Of a stretch of 64,000 nt of DNA, positions 1 to 9,444 are shown piece by piece. A program made the translations under genes and the position numbers. The notes beneath the pieces were generated by a model. That model searched no databases, was not told the DNA's origin, and saw only the letters and a list, made by a program, of their open reading frames with translations. The stretch is from an uncultured Gammaproteobacteria bacterium (lineage in GTDB: Bacteria; Pseudomonadota; Gammaproteobacteria; JAADHQ01). The DNA is taken from NCBI GenBank assembly GCA_947258755.1, contig CAMYJO010000011.1:62001-126000 (forward strand), read 5' to 3'. The stretch's first letter is position 1; every line of letters begins with the position of its first letter.

Positions 1-56
1 TCGAAGTCGACAAGCAGGGCCGTATCCGTTTAAGCATGAAAGCCGTCGATGCCTAG
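1..56 (+). CDS. pnp: Polynucleotide phosphorylase, 3' end only (partial, truncated by window start)
   Basis: Reading frame from base 3 gives EVDKQGRIRLSMKAVDA*, typical of the C-terminal S1 domain end of PNPase; followed by an intrinsic terminator. Too short for certainty. Confidence 0.6.
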   Translation, partial: EVDKQGRIRLSMKAVDA

Positions 57-78
57 TCATATGGTTTAGCTTAGTGTG

Positions 79-110
79 AAAAAAGGAGGCTACATGGCCT
101 CCTTTTTTTA
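79..110 (+). terminator. Rho-independent terminator
   Basis: aaaaaaGGAGGCtacatGGCCTCCttttttt: GC stem, short loop, flanking A/T tracts, just after the pnp stop. Confidence 0.85.
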
Positions 111-168
111 TAAATATTTTTTATGAAATCGATGGCATACTAAAATAGTTTCAGGTCGGAAGGCGATA

Positions 169-531
169 GTGTTAATACAATACGAACAAGTAAAAGAATT
201 TAAAACCAAAGATGGTTCCCTGATTCGGGAGTTAATTCATCCGCGCCATAGTGGCAATAAAAATCAGAGCCTGGCAGAGGCCATTGTTCCGGCAGGTAGC
301 AAAACAGCCTTGCATCTACACCGATCATCCGAAGAGATTTACCATGTGACACAGGGCGAGGCCTTGATGACCCTTGGTATGAAAACGTTTACGATTACAG
401 CAGGTGATACTGTCCTGATTCCACCATTAACCGCCCATTGTTTGCAGAATAATCATAGTGAAGACTTGCATGTGTTATGTGCCTGTTCGCCAGCCTATAG
501 CGATGAAGATACAGAATTACTCGATTACTGA
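169..531 (+). CDS. Cupin domain-containing protein
   Basis: ORF with cupin motifs (HLHRSSEEIYHVTQGEALMTLG...GDTVLIPPLTAHCLQN); GTG start. Confidence 0.85.
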   Translation: MLIQYEQVKEFKTKDGSLIRELIHPRHSGNKNQSLAEAIVPAGSKTALHLHRSSEEIYHVTQGEALMTLGMKTFTITAGDTVLIPPLTAHCLQNNHSEDLHVLCACSPAYSDEDTELLDY

Positions 532-676
532 GTAAGGCCTTGATTTCCTGACAGGTGTATTATTTGTGACTGTACTTTTTATGTCAAAGGGCATTTGTCA
601 CTGGCGCTTACAGGTGAATTCCCGGTTAAATGATGGCATAGTTGATCGGCATTAATTAAAACAGTGGAGGTGTCCA

Positions 677-868
677 ATGTCTGCTATGAGAATGTTGTTT
701 TTATTTATGTCTGCTTTTATTTTGATTGGAATCTGGTTGACCGGTTTTAATGCGGTTCATTGGTTATTATATTTACCGCCTGCATTACTAGCATTTGCCG
801 GCATTACCGGTATTTGCCCCGGCTTAATAATATTCAAGAAACTTGGGTTTAAGGGCGGTGATGCCTGA
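677..868 (+). CDS. DUF2892-type small inner membrane protein
   Basis: 63 aa, two hydrophobic segments, GITGICPGLIIFKKLGF motif typical of the family; SD-like ggagg upstream. Confidence 0.75.
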   Translation: MSAMRMLFLFMSAFILIGIWLTGFNAVHWLLYLPPALLAFAGITGICPGLIIFKKLGFKGGDA

Positions 869-896
869 TATGTATCTGTGTGATGACAGAGACTAA

Positions 897-926
897 TAAA
901 AAAGCGGGTTCAAACCCGCTTTTTTA
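897..926. terminator. Bidirectional rho-independent terminator between the DUF2892 gene and acs
   Basis: aaaaAGCGGGTTcaAACCCGCTtttttatt perfect inverted repeat between convergent genes. Confidence 0.85.
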
Positions 927-942
927 TTGCGATATTTTGCGC

Positions 943-2892
943 TTACTGATTGGCCCTGTTTTCGACCAGATCGTCGACGACGCTGGGGTCAGCCAGGGTT
1001 GAGGTATCACCCAGGTTATCAATATCATTTTCTGCAATTTTGCGTAGGATGCGGCGCATTATTTTACCAGAGCGGGTTTTCGGCAATCCCGGAGCCCATT
1101 GGATGATATCCGGTCGGGCGATAGGGCCGATTTCTGAGCGCACAAGGTCAAAGAGTTCTTTTTTCAGCTCCTCAGAAGGTTCTATGCCGATGATAGGCGT
1201 AACATAGGCATAGATCCCTTGACCCTTTACATCATGTGGGTAGCCGACCACAGCAGCCTCAGCGACAGCCTCATGCAGTACCAGCGCGCTTTCGACCTCA
1301 GCGGTGCCCATGCGGTGACCGGAAACATTGAGAACGTCGTCCATGCGCCCGGTAATCCAGTAATCACCATCCTGGTCGCGTCGGGCGCCATCACCACTGA
1401 AATAGTAGCCTGGATAGGTCTTGAAATAGGTGTCGATAAAGCGTTGGTGGTCGCCGTAGACACTGCGCATCTGACCGGGCCAGGAGCTCGTTATGACCAA
1501 GGCCCCGGAGGCCTCGCCATTGCCGTCTATCAGTCTGTTGGTATTGGTATCAATAATGCCCGGGGTGATGCCGAAAAAGGGGCGCGTGGCCGATCCTGGT
1601 TTAAGGCGAGTGGCACCCGGCAGCGGTGTCAGCATATGGCCACCGGTCTCGGTTTGCCACCAGGTGTCGACAATCGGGCAGCGGCCATCGCCTACCACGT
1701 GGTAATACCATTCCCAGGCCTCTGGATTGATAGGTTCGCCGACAGAGCCCAGGATACGCAGGCTTTTTCTGGATGTTTGCTTGACCGGATCATCGCCTTC
1801 GCGCATCAATGCCCGGATCGCCGTTGGCGCGGTGTAAAACACCGTGACCTTATGTTTATCAACCGATTTCCAGAAACGCGATGCATCCGGATAGTTAGGT
1901 ACGCCTTCAAAAAATACCGTGGTCACGCCAATTGCCAGCGGCCCATACAGCAGGTAACTATGACCAGTGACCCAGCCGACGTCGGCAGTACACCAGAAGA
2001 TGTCGTCATCATGGAGATCGAAGGTATAGCGAGTGGTGATGGCTGCGTAGAGCAGGTAACCGCCGGTGGTATGCAATACACCCTTGGGTTTACCGGTCGA
2101 GCCGGATGTGTACAGGATAAACATCGGGTCTTCAGCATCCATTTCCTCGGGCGGACAATCCGTTGATGCATCCGCCATCATGTCGTCATACCAGACATCA
2201 CGTGCAGCGTGCCAGTCAACATCGGCGCCGGTGTTCCTGATGGTCAAGACCGTATGCACATTAGGGCAGGATGCCACGGCCTTATCGGTATTGGCCTTCA
2301 GTGCTACTGTCTTACCACCACGACGGCCTTCATCAGCAGTGATGACCACCTGGCAATCGGAGTCCAGTATCCGGTCCTTAAGCGACTCCGGGGAGAAGCC
2401 GCCAAATACCACTGAATGCACTGCACCAATGCGTGTACAGGCGAGCATGGCATAGCCGGCTTCCGGGATCATTGGCATATAAATGCAGACACGGTCGCCT
2501 TTTTTGACGCCACGTGATTTTAATACGTTGGCGAGTTTACTGACCTGTTCATGCAGTTCACGGAAAGTGATCTTGCTGTCGCTATCTAATTCATCACCTT
2601 CCCAGATGATGGCTACTTTGTCGGCATGATCTTTCAGGTGCCGGTCGATACAATTATAACTGACATTCAGTTTGCCACCCTCGAACCATTTTATATGCAG
2701 GTCATCGGCATCATAGCTGCAGTCAAATACCTTGTCCCAGGGTTTGTACCAACTAAGAAATTTTTCTGCCTGCTCGGACCAAAAGCCAGCGGGGTCATCA
2801 ATAGAATGTTGATACATCTGTTGGTATTTTTCTTCGTTAATGAAGGCATGTTCGGCAACCTTCGCCGGGATGTCATAAATCTTTTCTGACAT
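943..2892 (-). CDS. acs: Acetyl-CoA synthetase (acetate--CoA ligase)
   Basis: 649 aa; AMP-binding motif [12 protein letters not shown]-terminal [17 protein letters not shown]. Confidence 0.97.
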   Translation of the reverse strand: MSEKIYDIPAKVAEHAFINEEKYQQMYQHSIDDPAGFWSEQAEKFLSWYKPWDKVFDCSYDADDLHIKWFEGGKLNVSYNCIDRHLKDHADKVAIIWEGDELDSDSKITFRELHEQVSKLANVLKSRGVKKGDRVCIYMPMIPEAGYAMLACTRIGAVHSVVFGGFSPESLKDRILDSDCQVVITADEGRRGGKTVALKANTDKAVASCPNVHTVLTIRNTGADVDWHAARDVWYDDMMADASTDCPPEEMDAEDPMFILYTSGSTGKPKGVLHTTGGYLLYAAITTRYTFDLHDDDIFWCTADVGWVTGHSYLLYGPLAIGVTTVFFEGVPNYPDASRFWKSVDKHKVTVFYTAPTAIRALMREGDDPVKQTSRKSLRILGSVGEPINPEAWEWYYHVVGDGRCPIVDTWWQTETGGHMLTPLPGATRLKPGSATRPFFGITPGIIDTNTNRLIDGNGEASGALVITSSWPGQMRSVYGDHQRFIDTYFKTYPGYYFSGDGARRDQDGDYWITGRMDDVLNVSGHRMGTAEVESALVLHEAVAEAAVVGYPHDVKGQGIYAYVTPIIGIEPSEELKKELFDLVRSEIGPIARPDIIQWAPGLPKTRSGKIMRRILRKIAENDIDNLGDTSTLADPSVVDDLVENRANQ

Positions 2893-3012
2893 GCTGACTC
2901 CTGATGGTGGTTTTTATGTGATGCATAAAATGCTTAACGATGATTGTGTATATGTACGATTGTTGACATTTTGCTTGATTGGCCCCGTGTGTTCAATGCC
3001 TACGTGTGATTG

Positions 3013-3453
3013 TTATTTTTTCGCAAAGATCCGCTGCCACCACCGCCTTCTGTTGCCGGGCGCCGGCATCGCGGCGGGTAAATCAGTCGGTGGAATTTTT
3101 GCCAGGATCCAGCCTGGGAGTGGCGGATTGTCGCTATATCCACAGCTGACGCCAAGATTGTTAGGGTCATATATTTTAATGAATTCAGGGTGTTGGCGAT
3201 CATCTGCATAAACGACACCACAATAATCCTCATCATGTTCCTGGCGTAGTAACTTATCGATCTCAGTGATGAACTCGGTTAATTTATGTTTATCGACTGG
3301 CTGTTGCGGTGGTGGTTCACCGATCGCATAGATGTACCAGCCGGAGGTGTCGGCATTGAGTACGGTTTGCCACAGCTCGTCTAAATGTGGCCAGCGCAGG
3401 ATGCCACTAAAGCTGCCACGAAATGCCTTTAGAAACGGGTCATTTGTTTCCAT
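3013..3453 (-). CDS. Hypothetical protein (146 aa)
   Basis: Intact ORF in the same orientation as its neighbours, Trp-rich, no family recognised by eye. Confidence 0.65.
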   Translation of the reverse strand: METNDPFLKAFRGSFSGILRWPHLDELWQTVLNADTSGWYIYAIGEPPPQQPVDKHKLTEFITEIDKLLRQEHDEDYCGVVYADDRQHPEFIKIYDPNNLGVSCGYSDNPPLPGWILAKIPPTDLPAAMPAPGNRRRWWQRIFAKK

Positions 3454-3464
3454 AACGATATCCT

Positions 3465-4352
3465 TTATGCCTCTATCACACGTCGCTGGGCTACCTGCTG
3501 TAATTGCCAGTGTTCAATGGCCCATTGCCAGATCTCACTGACCGGGGCTAGTTGCAATGATTGCGGCACCTGATGATTCAGATAACATAACGCATGCACA
3601 AGTGTAGCGCCAGCAGATTCTGTATCAATAGCACTTGCTCCGGTTTGCTTGCTGAGTTTTTCTCCATGGCGGTTAACGATAACAGGAATATGGGCATAAT
3701 CTGGTGTCGGGTATCCTAACAATTGTTGCAGATATATTTGTCGAGGTGTTGAATCGAGCAGGTCACTGCCGCGTACGATCTCGGTGATTCCCTGAGCGGC
3801 ATCATCAATGACAACGGCCAGTTGATAGGCCGTTTGTCCATCCGCACGTTTAATAATAAAATCACCAACATCATGCTCTAGATTTTGTTGATACTGTCCT
3901 TGTATTTTATCCGCAAAGGATATCGTTTTGTCTGTGACCCTGATACGGATAGAGTGGGGCGTTTTTGTACGTGGGATACCTTGACGGCAAGTGCCGGGAT
4001 AACGAATGCCAAAGGCGGTCATGCTGCCCGCAGCTTGAATGTCCGTACGACTACAGATGCATGGATAACTATGATCCTGCTGTTGTAGCTGTTCCAGGAT
4101 GGCTTCATAGCGTTCACGACGCTTACTCTGATAGCATATTTGATCATCCCACTCGAAGCCGAAATGATCTAATGTGCGGATAATATCGTCCGCTGCCCCC
4201 TTGAGTTCACGCGGTGGATCAAGGTCTTCAATCCTTAGTAGCCATTTGCCCTGTAGTGATTTGGCCTGTAGGTAACTGGCGACTGCCGCAATTAGGGAGC
4301 CACTATGTAATGGACCGGTGGGTGATGGTGCGAAACGTCCTATGTAAGACAT
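3465..4352 (-). CDS. gluQ: Glutamyl-Q tRNA(Asp) synthetase
   Basis: GRFAPSPTGPLHSGSLIAA class I aaRS HIGH-like motif; short (295 aa) GluRS paralog lacking the anticodon domain; next to dksA as in other gammaproteobacteria. Confidence 0.95.
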   Translation of the reverse strand: MSYIGRFAPSPTGPLHSGSLIAAVASYLQAKSLQGKWLLRIEDLDPPRELKGAADDIIRTLDHFGFEWDDQICYQSKRRERYEAILEQLQQQDHSYPCICSRTDIQAAGSMTAFGIRYPGTCRQGIPRTKTPHSIRIRVTDKTISFADKIQGQYQQNLEHDVGDFIIKRADGQTAYQLAVVIDDAAQGITEIVRGSDLLDSTPRQIYLQQLLGYPTPDYAHIPVIVNRHGEKLSKQTGASAIDTESAGATLVHALCYLNHQVPQSLQLAPVSEIWQWAIEHWQLQQVAQRRVIEA

Positions 4353-4390
4353 ATATTACAAAGGTCGATTATTGGAGCAGAATTGAAAAC

Positions 4391-4426
4391 GGCAAGCCTA
4401 CAGTCGAAAGGGACTGCAAGCTTGCC
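4391..4426 (-). other. Strong imperfect RNA hairpin in the dksA-gluQRS intergenic region (possible attenuator/terminator or processing site)
   Basis: GGCAAGC-CTA-CAGTC-gaaagg-GACTG-CAA-GCTTGCC (7 bp + 5 bp stems around a 3x3 internal loop); on the minus strand followed by a short gttttc T-run. Confidence 0.55.
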
Positions 4427-4457
4427 TTCATGGTCACTTGCTGAGTAAAAACCAGGT

Positions 4458-5348
4458 TTACCCGCGTTGTTTTTCCCGAATCTCATCCAGTGTTTTACAA
4501 TCGATGCATTGGGTAGCCGTGGGCCGTGCTTCCAGTCGGCGTACACCAATCTCTATACCGCATGATTCACAGAAACCATACTCACCGGTATCCAGCAAGG
4601 CAAATGACTCGTCAATTTTCTTGATCAATTTACGTTCACGATCACGGGTTCGCAATTCCAGGCTAAATTCTGATTCCTGAGTGGCGCGGTCATTTGGGTC
4701 AGGGAAGTTGGCCGCTTCGTCCTGCATATGATGTACAGTACGATCTACTTCCTGCATGAGCTCCATTTTCCATGCGCGTAACAGATCCCTGAAATGCTGG
4801 GTCTGTTCCTCATTCATATATTCTTCGCCAGACCTTAACTTGTAAGTTACAAAGCCTTCCACCGGTGTGGAATGTGCAGTCGGATTCTTGACTGCCTTGG
4901 CAATTGTGCCTTTACTTTTGAGCGCAGGTCTTTTCTTTTTAGGGGCAGGCTTTGCCGTTGTCTTTTTGGGCGTTGCTGCCTTAGCCTTGCTCGTTACTTT
5001 TTTGCTGGCTTGCTTTTTAGGCGCTGCTTTCTTCTTGGGGCTGGTCTTCTTGCTGGCGGATTTTTTCGGTGCCGCTTTCTTTGTGCTAGATTTTTTAACT
5101 GCCGCTTTTTTCGCTGGCGCTTTTTTCTTGGCGGTGGTCTTTTTAGCCGTCGTTTTCTTCTTTACAGCTTTTTTCTTGGTGGCAACTTTCTTGGACGAGG
5201 CTTTTTTCGCCGGAGCCTTTTTCTTGGTAGTTGCTTTCTTGGAGGCGACCTTCTTCTTAGGTGGCGCTTTTTTTACGACCTTTTTCTTGCTGGTAGATTT
5301 GTTTGCAGCGGCTTTTTTAGCGCTCGCCTTCTTTTTAGCTGTAGCCAT
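4458..5348 (-). CDS. dksA: RNA polymerase-binding protein DksA with a ~150 aa Lys/Ala-rich (histone H1-like) N-terminal extension
   Basis: C-terminal ~130 aa is canonical DksA (GEEYMNEEQ...NFPDPNDRATQESEFSLELRTRDRERKLIKKI...CESCGIEIGVRRLEARPTATQCIDCKTLDEIREKQ); N-terminus is PAKKA/TAKK/KKK low complexity. ATG at 5348 has a better SD spacing than the GTG at 5354. Confidence 0.93.
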   Translation of the reverse strand: MATAKKKASAKKAAANKSTSKKKVVKKAPPKKKVASKKATTKKKAPAKKASSKKVATKKKAVKKKTTAKKTTAKKKAPAKKAAVKKSSTKKAAPKKSASKKTSPKKKAAPKKQASKKVTSKAKAATPKKTTAKPAPKKKRPALKSKGTIAKAVKNPTAHSTPVEGFVTYKLRSGEEYMNEEQTQHFRDLLRAWKMELMQEVDRTVHHMQDEAANFPDPNDRATQESEFSLELRTRDRERKLIKKIDESFALLDTGEYGFCESCGIEIGVRRLEARPTATQCIDCKTLDEIREKQRG

Positions 5349-5632
5349 TAACACTCACCCTTGAGTCCATGAAATTTACGAAACATGCTTTATTACCAGA
5401 AAGCCGTCATACCTGCAAGGAATATGTCTGTATATTTTTTCTGGAAAAGTTGCGAGAAGTACAAATATACAATAAAAACAATAAGATATATAATTATAGG
5501 GGTTGGTGTGCTAATTGCCAGGCTTTTTGGGGCGTTTCGATGGTGCTCGTGCCCATTGGTGTTATGCACTGTCGGAAAATTAATTTAATATGGCATTTGG
5601 ATGACAATTATTTTTAAAAGATGGTGTATTGA

Positions 5633-6409
5633 ATGACTGAATTAAAAGCGCTGATATTTGATGTAGATGGTACTTTGGCCGATACCGAGAAGGACGGTCA
5701 TCGAGTTGCCTTTAATCTTGCTTTCCAGCAAGCCGGTCTCGACTGGGATTGGTCAGTTGATTTGTATGGGCAATTATTGAAGGTGACGGGAGGTAAGGAA
5801 CGTATGCGTTATTACCTGGATCAGTTTAACCAGGCATTTATCCGGCCTCAGAATCTGGATCAATTTATAGCCGACCTGCATAAGAGTAAAACGGCGATTT
5901 ATACGCAGTTGTTGTCCGAGGGCTCTATTCCGTTACGTCCAGGTGTACTACGTTTGATTCAGGAAGCGCGTACAGCCGGCCTGCGCTTGGCGATTGCGAC
6001 AACAACGACACCGGCAAATGTTTCCGCCTTATTGCAACATGCGATGGATGCGGATGCGGAAAACTGGTTTGAGGTCATTGCTGCAGGTGATATCGTGCCG
6101 GACAAAAAACCGGCGGCGGATATTTATTTTTATGCATTGGAAAAACTCGGGCTGCCTGCTGAACAATGTCTGGCCTTTGAGGATTCACATAACGGTATAC
6201 TCTCTTCGGTCGGTGCCGGGCTGACAACCATCATTACGATTAACGACTATACACGCGAGCATGATTTCAGCGGCGCGGCGATTGTGCTCGATCAAATGGG
6301 TGAGCCTGATCAGCCCTTTAAGGTACTGCAGGGCTCGGCGAGTAACACTTACCTGAACCTGGATTTACTGCAGCAACTCCATCAGCAGTCATTGGCAGAG
6401 GCGGTCTAA
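5633..6409 (+). CDS. HAD-superfamily hydrolase (CbbY/phosphoglycolate phosphatase-like)
   Basis: LIFDVDGTLADTE motif I, PDKKPAADIY and AFEDSHNG motifs. Confidence 0.9.
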   Translation: MTELKALIFDVDGTLADTEKDGHRVAFNLAFQQAGLDWDWSVDLYGQLLKVTGGKERMRYYLDQFNQAFIRPQNLDQFIADLHKSKTAIYTQLLSEGSIPLRPGVLRLIQEARTAGLRLAIATTTTPANVSALLQHAMDADAENWFEVIAAGDIVPDKKPAADIYFYALEKLGLPAEQCLAFEDSHNGILSSVGAGLTTIITINDYTREHDFSGAAIVLDQMGEPDQPFKVLQGSASNTYLNLDLLQQLHQQSLAEAV

Positions 6410-6415
6410 CTCATT

Positions 6416-7579
6416 ATGCAGTGCAAACATGCCGCGCATATGGACAAGATCCAGCCCTTCCGGGTGATGCAGCTGTTGGCCGAGGCCAGAAAACTTGAAG
6501 CCGAAGGTCGCTCTATTATTCATATGGAAGTAGGCGAACCAGATTTTGATACGCCGCAACCGATAATCGAAGCCGGCATCCAGGCCTTGAAGGAAGGCAG
6601 GACGCATTACACGCCGGCCACTGGCGAGATGGCGTTGAGGCAGGCCATCAGTGATTACTATCGTCAACAGTTGCATATCGATATCGCCGTTGAGCGCATC
6701 CTGATTACGCCCGGGGCATCCGGGGCCCTGCAATTGGTGCTCAGTGTATTGATTAATCCAGGTGAGCAGGTGGTGATGGCCGATCCCGGTTATCCCTGCA
6801 ATCGTAATTTTGTTTATTTGCTGGGCGGTGAACCGGTCACGGTTGATGTGTCTGCGCAAACACATTTCCAGATCAATGCGGACTTATTACCGGATGTGTG
6901 GACAGAACAATGTCGTGCTTTGTTGTTGGCATCGCCATCAAATCCGACCGGCACGATTATCGCTAGAAAAGACATGCAGGCTATGATTGCTTATGCACAT
7001 GATCATGATGCCGTAGTGATTGTGGATGAAATCTATCAAGGCCTTTGTTATCAGCAACCGGTCTATAGTGCGTTGGAATTGTCCGATGACATTTTCGTGA
7101 TTAATAGTTTTTCCAAATATTTTGGTATGACCGGTTGGCGCCTGGGTTGGGTCGTTGCTCCTGAAGGCTATGTCGGTGATCTCGACAAGCTGGCGCAAAA
7201 TTTGTATTTGGCGGCATCAACACCAGCGCAGGTGGCTGCCATTAGTGCCTTTAATGTTGAGACCGTGCAGATCCTGCAGCAACGTGTCGAGATTTATCGT
7301 CAACGTCGTGACTATTTGATCCCCGAATTGGAGGCGCTTGGTTTCAAGGTGCCGATCATTCCGGACGGCGCTTTTTATATTTATGCCGATTGCAGTGCAT
7401 TGACAGATGATAGTCTCGATTTCTGTCAACAAGTCTTGCATCAGGCCGGTGTAGCCATTACCCCAGGCCTTGATTTTGGTGACAACCATCCGCAAAAATA
7501 CATACGGTTTGCCTATACGACCGATCTGGATAGTCTTAAGGAAGGTGTCAGACGCTTGCGTACGTTCATTGCAGGCTAG
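6416..7579 (+). CDS. Pyridoxal phosphate-dependent aminotransferase (class I/II)
   Basis: VGEPDFDTP, SPSNPTGTII, NSFSKYFGMTGWRLGW PLP-binding motif. Confidence 0.92.
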   Translation: MQCKHAAHMDKIQPFRVMQLLAEARKLEAEGRSIIHMEVGEPDFDTPQPIIEAGIQALKEGRTHYTPATGEMALRQAISDYYRQQLHIDIAVERILITPGASGALQLVLSVLINPGEQVVMADPGYPCNRNFVYLLGGEPVTVDVSAQTHFQINADLLPDVWTEQCRALLLASPSNPTGTIIARKDMQAMIAYAHDHDAVVIVDEIYQGLCYQQPVYSALELSDDIFVINSFSKYFGMTGWRLGWVVAPEGYVGDLDKLAQNLYLAASTPAQVAAISAFNVETVQILQQRVEIYRQRRDYLIPELEALGFKVPIIPDGAFYIYADCSALTDDSLDFCQQVLHQAGVAITPGLDFGDNHPQKYIRFAYTTDLDSLKEGVRRLRTFIAG

Positions 7580-7613
7580 CTTGATGATGGGCTAATGCAG
7601 TTTGCGCTAGTGT

Positions 7614-8906
7614 TTAGCCTGCCTGGCGATCGCCATGTAGACACAGCAGTGCCGCGCCGTAGGCGGCTTGATCATGCTTGGCTCGGCTGACCGGTACACC
7701 CAGGTAGCGTTGCCGGATCTGATTCCAGGCTGGATTGGCGGCACCACCGCCGACGCTGATGACCTGATCAGGGTAGGGTGCACCGAGCTGTTGCAGTAAA
7801 CGATAGGCCTGACACTCGATGCTACTGATACCTTCCAACATGCCTTGAAAGACCCTGGCTCGTGATGAGCGGTCGCTGGGCATGCTGGTTGGCATGCGTG
7901 CCGGCCATTGCGGATCGGCATGCGGGAAGCGCTCGCCGTTCATCGGTAGCGGGTAATAATCGAGCCCGCTGTCGTGCTCGGGATCGAGCAACGGTGTCAG
8001 CGCCTGCATTTCCTCGACCGAAAAACATTTCAGTAGTGCCGCACCGCCACTGTTGGATGCACCACCGATCAACCAGCGGCCAAAAACCCTGTGGCTGTAA
8101 ATCCCATATTCACTTGAATAAATAGGAGCAGGGCCTATCACTTTGGTCACCAGGGTAGAGCCCAGTGAGGTCACGGCAGTTGCGGTCCTGTCTGCGCCGG
8201 TTGCCAGAAAGGCTGCGGTACTATCGGTGCTACCGGTAACGATGCGGGTCTGAGCGGGCAGGCCAAGCCTGCTGGCGATAGATGGGCTGATCACGGCGAC
8301 GGCCGTGCCTGGCGCATACACCTGTGGTAAGACTGAGCGATTGATGCCTAACGAGTCTATCCAGGTGGGCCAGTCTTCGGCACCGGGGACGTAACCTAGT
8401 TTAAGACAGTTATTTTCATCGCTAATATCATACTGTCCGCTTAATTGACCGATGATCCAATCCGATTGATGCAGGGCATGGTCGGCATGCGGATGTTGTT
8501 GCAACAGGGTCAGCAGTTTCGCCAGACTGGAGCCTGGTCCATGCACAGCGCTGTCAGCCGGCGCATGTTGACGAATCAAGGCCGCAGCCTGTTGACTACG
8601 GCTGTCGTTATACATCAATGCTGCCGATAGCGGCTGGCCAAGATGGTCACAGACCAGCAGTGAAGATGAGGTACCATCGATGCAGATCGCACGTACCCGG
8701 GTGGCATTTAACTTTTCCAATAGACCCTGCAGGGTCTGCAGCACGGATTGCCACCAGAGATCCGGATCCTGCTCACTCCAACCCGGCTGCGGTGATAGTG
8801 GTAACGGCATGTCGACTGCATAATCGGCGATGACATCCCTGTCATCATTGATAGCCGTGGCCCGGCAACCCGAGGTGCCCAGGTCGATGCCGATATAGAG
8901 GCGCAT
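7614..8906 (-). CDS. FGGY-family carbohydrate kinase
   Basis: IGIDLGTSGCRA phosphate 1 motif; VISVGGGAANPAWNQIRQRYLGVPV C-terminal FGGY signature. Confidence 0.9.
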   Translation of the reverse strand: MRLYIGIDLGTSGCRATAINDDRDVIADYAVDMPLPLSPQPGWSEQDPDLWWQSVLQTLQGLLEKLNATRVRAICIDGTSSSLLVCDHLGQPLSAALMYNDSRSQQAAALIRQHAPADSAVHGPGSSLAKLLTLLQQHPHADHALHQSDWIIGQLSGQYDISDENNCLKLGYVPGAEDWPTWIDSLGINRSVLPQVYAPGTAVAVISPSIASRLGLPAQTRIVTGSTDSTAAFLATGADRTATAVTSLGSTLVTKVIGPAPIYSSEYGIYSHRVFGRWLIGGASNSGGAALLKCFSVEEMQALTPLLDPEHDSGLDYYPLPMNGERFPHADPQWPARMPTSMPSDRSSRARVFQGMLEGISSIECQAYRLLQQLGAPYPDQVISVGGGAANPAWNQIRQRYLGVPVSRAKHDQAAYGAALLCLHGDRQAG

Positions 8907-8914
8907 GTCTACGT

Positions 8915-9304
8915 TCAGGGGAGCCTGACTTCCTGGGCCGGTGACCAGTCCGGGGCCCGGTGTTCCGCCACCACAGTGGTATAGATGCCGCCACGTACAT
9001 TGAATTCAGCGGTGATGCGCATGAAACGAGGCTGACAGGCGTTGCTCAGATCATCCAATATTTTGTTGGTGACGGCTTCATGAAAGGCGCCTTCGTCACG
9101 AAAGGACCAAATGTACATTTTCAGGGCCTTGAGTTCGACGCAGAGCTTGTCCGGGACATATTCCACATTTATAGTGGCAAAATCTGGCTGACCGGTCTTT
9201 GGACATAGGCAGCTGAACTCCGGTATCTCGATCCTGATTGTGTAATCAGGGGCAAGCTTAGGATTTTCAAAGGTTTCTAGTTGTTTGCTGGGTGTGCTAC
9301 TCAT
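8915..9304 (-). CDS. queF: NADPH-dependent 7-cyano-7-deazaguanine reductase (short QueF type)
   Basis: [17 protein letters not shown] active site Cys motif; [25 protein letters not shown]. Confidence 0.95.
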   Translation of the reverse strand: MSSTPSKQLETFENPKLAPDYTIRIEIPEFSCLCPKTGQPDFATINVEYVPDKLCVELKALKMYIWSFRDEGAFHEAVTNKILDDLSNACQPRFMRITAEFNVRGGIYTTVVAEHRAPDWSPAQEVRLP

Positions 9305-9444
9305 TAAATTTCAATTCCTGTGCAATTAAGTCTTAGTCTTGGGCAGAAAATACTTTACACTAAACGCAATTCATTCGACACTATGCAACTTTTGCACAGT
9401 CTCTCATTCAATTAATAGAAAAGCTAAATAAAGTTAACTAATTC

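Noticed and set aside
1219-2166. 315 aa plus-strand ORF
   Set aside because: Fully antisense inside acs, a strongly supported gene; no recognisable domains; typical GC-driven shadow ORF.
2891-3211. 106 aa plus-strand ORF in the acs upstream region
   Set aside because: Mostly antisense to the 3013..3453 gene and in the acs promoter region; no supporting features.
4911-5348. Lys/Ala repeat DNA as a possible tandem repeat or CRISPR-like array
   Set aside because: No constant repeat-spacer periodicity; it is coding low-complexity sequence in frame with DksA.
4867-5364. 165 aa and 159 aa plus-strand ORFs rich in Phe/Leu/Ala or Cys/Arg
   Set aside because: Antisense shadows of the Lys/Ala repeat region of dksA; the hydrophobic or Arg/Cys composition is a direct consequence of the KKA codons.
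5369-5617. Overlapping 82 aa and 67 aa ORFs in the dksA-HAD intergenic region
   Set aside because: AT-rich intergenic DNA with two overlapping frames, no SD or conserved motif; more likely promoter/leader sequence.
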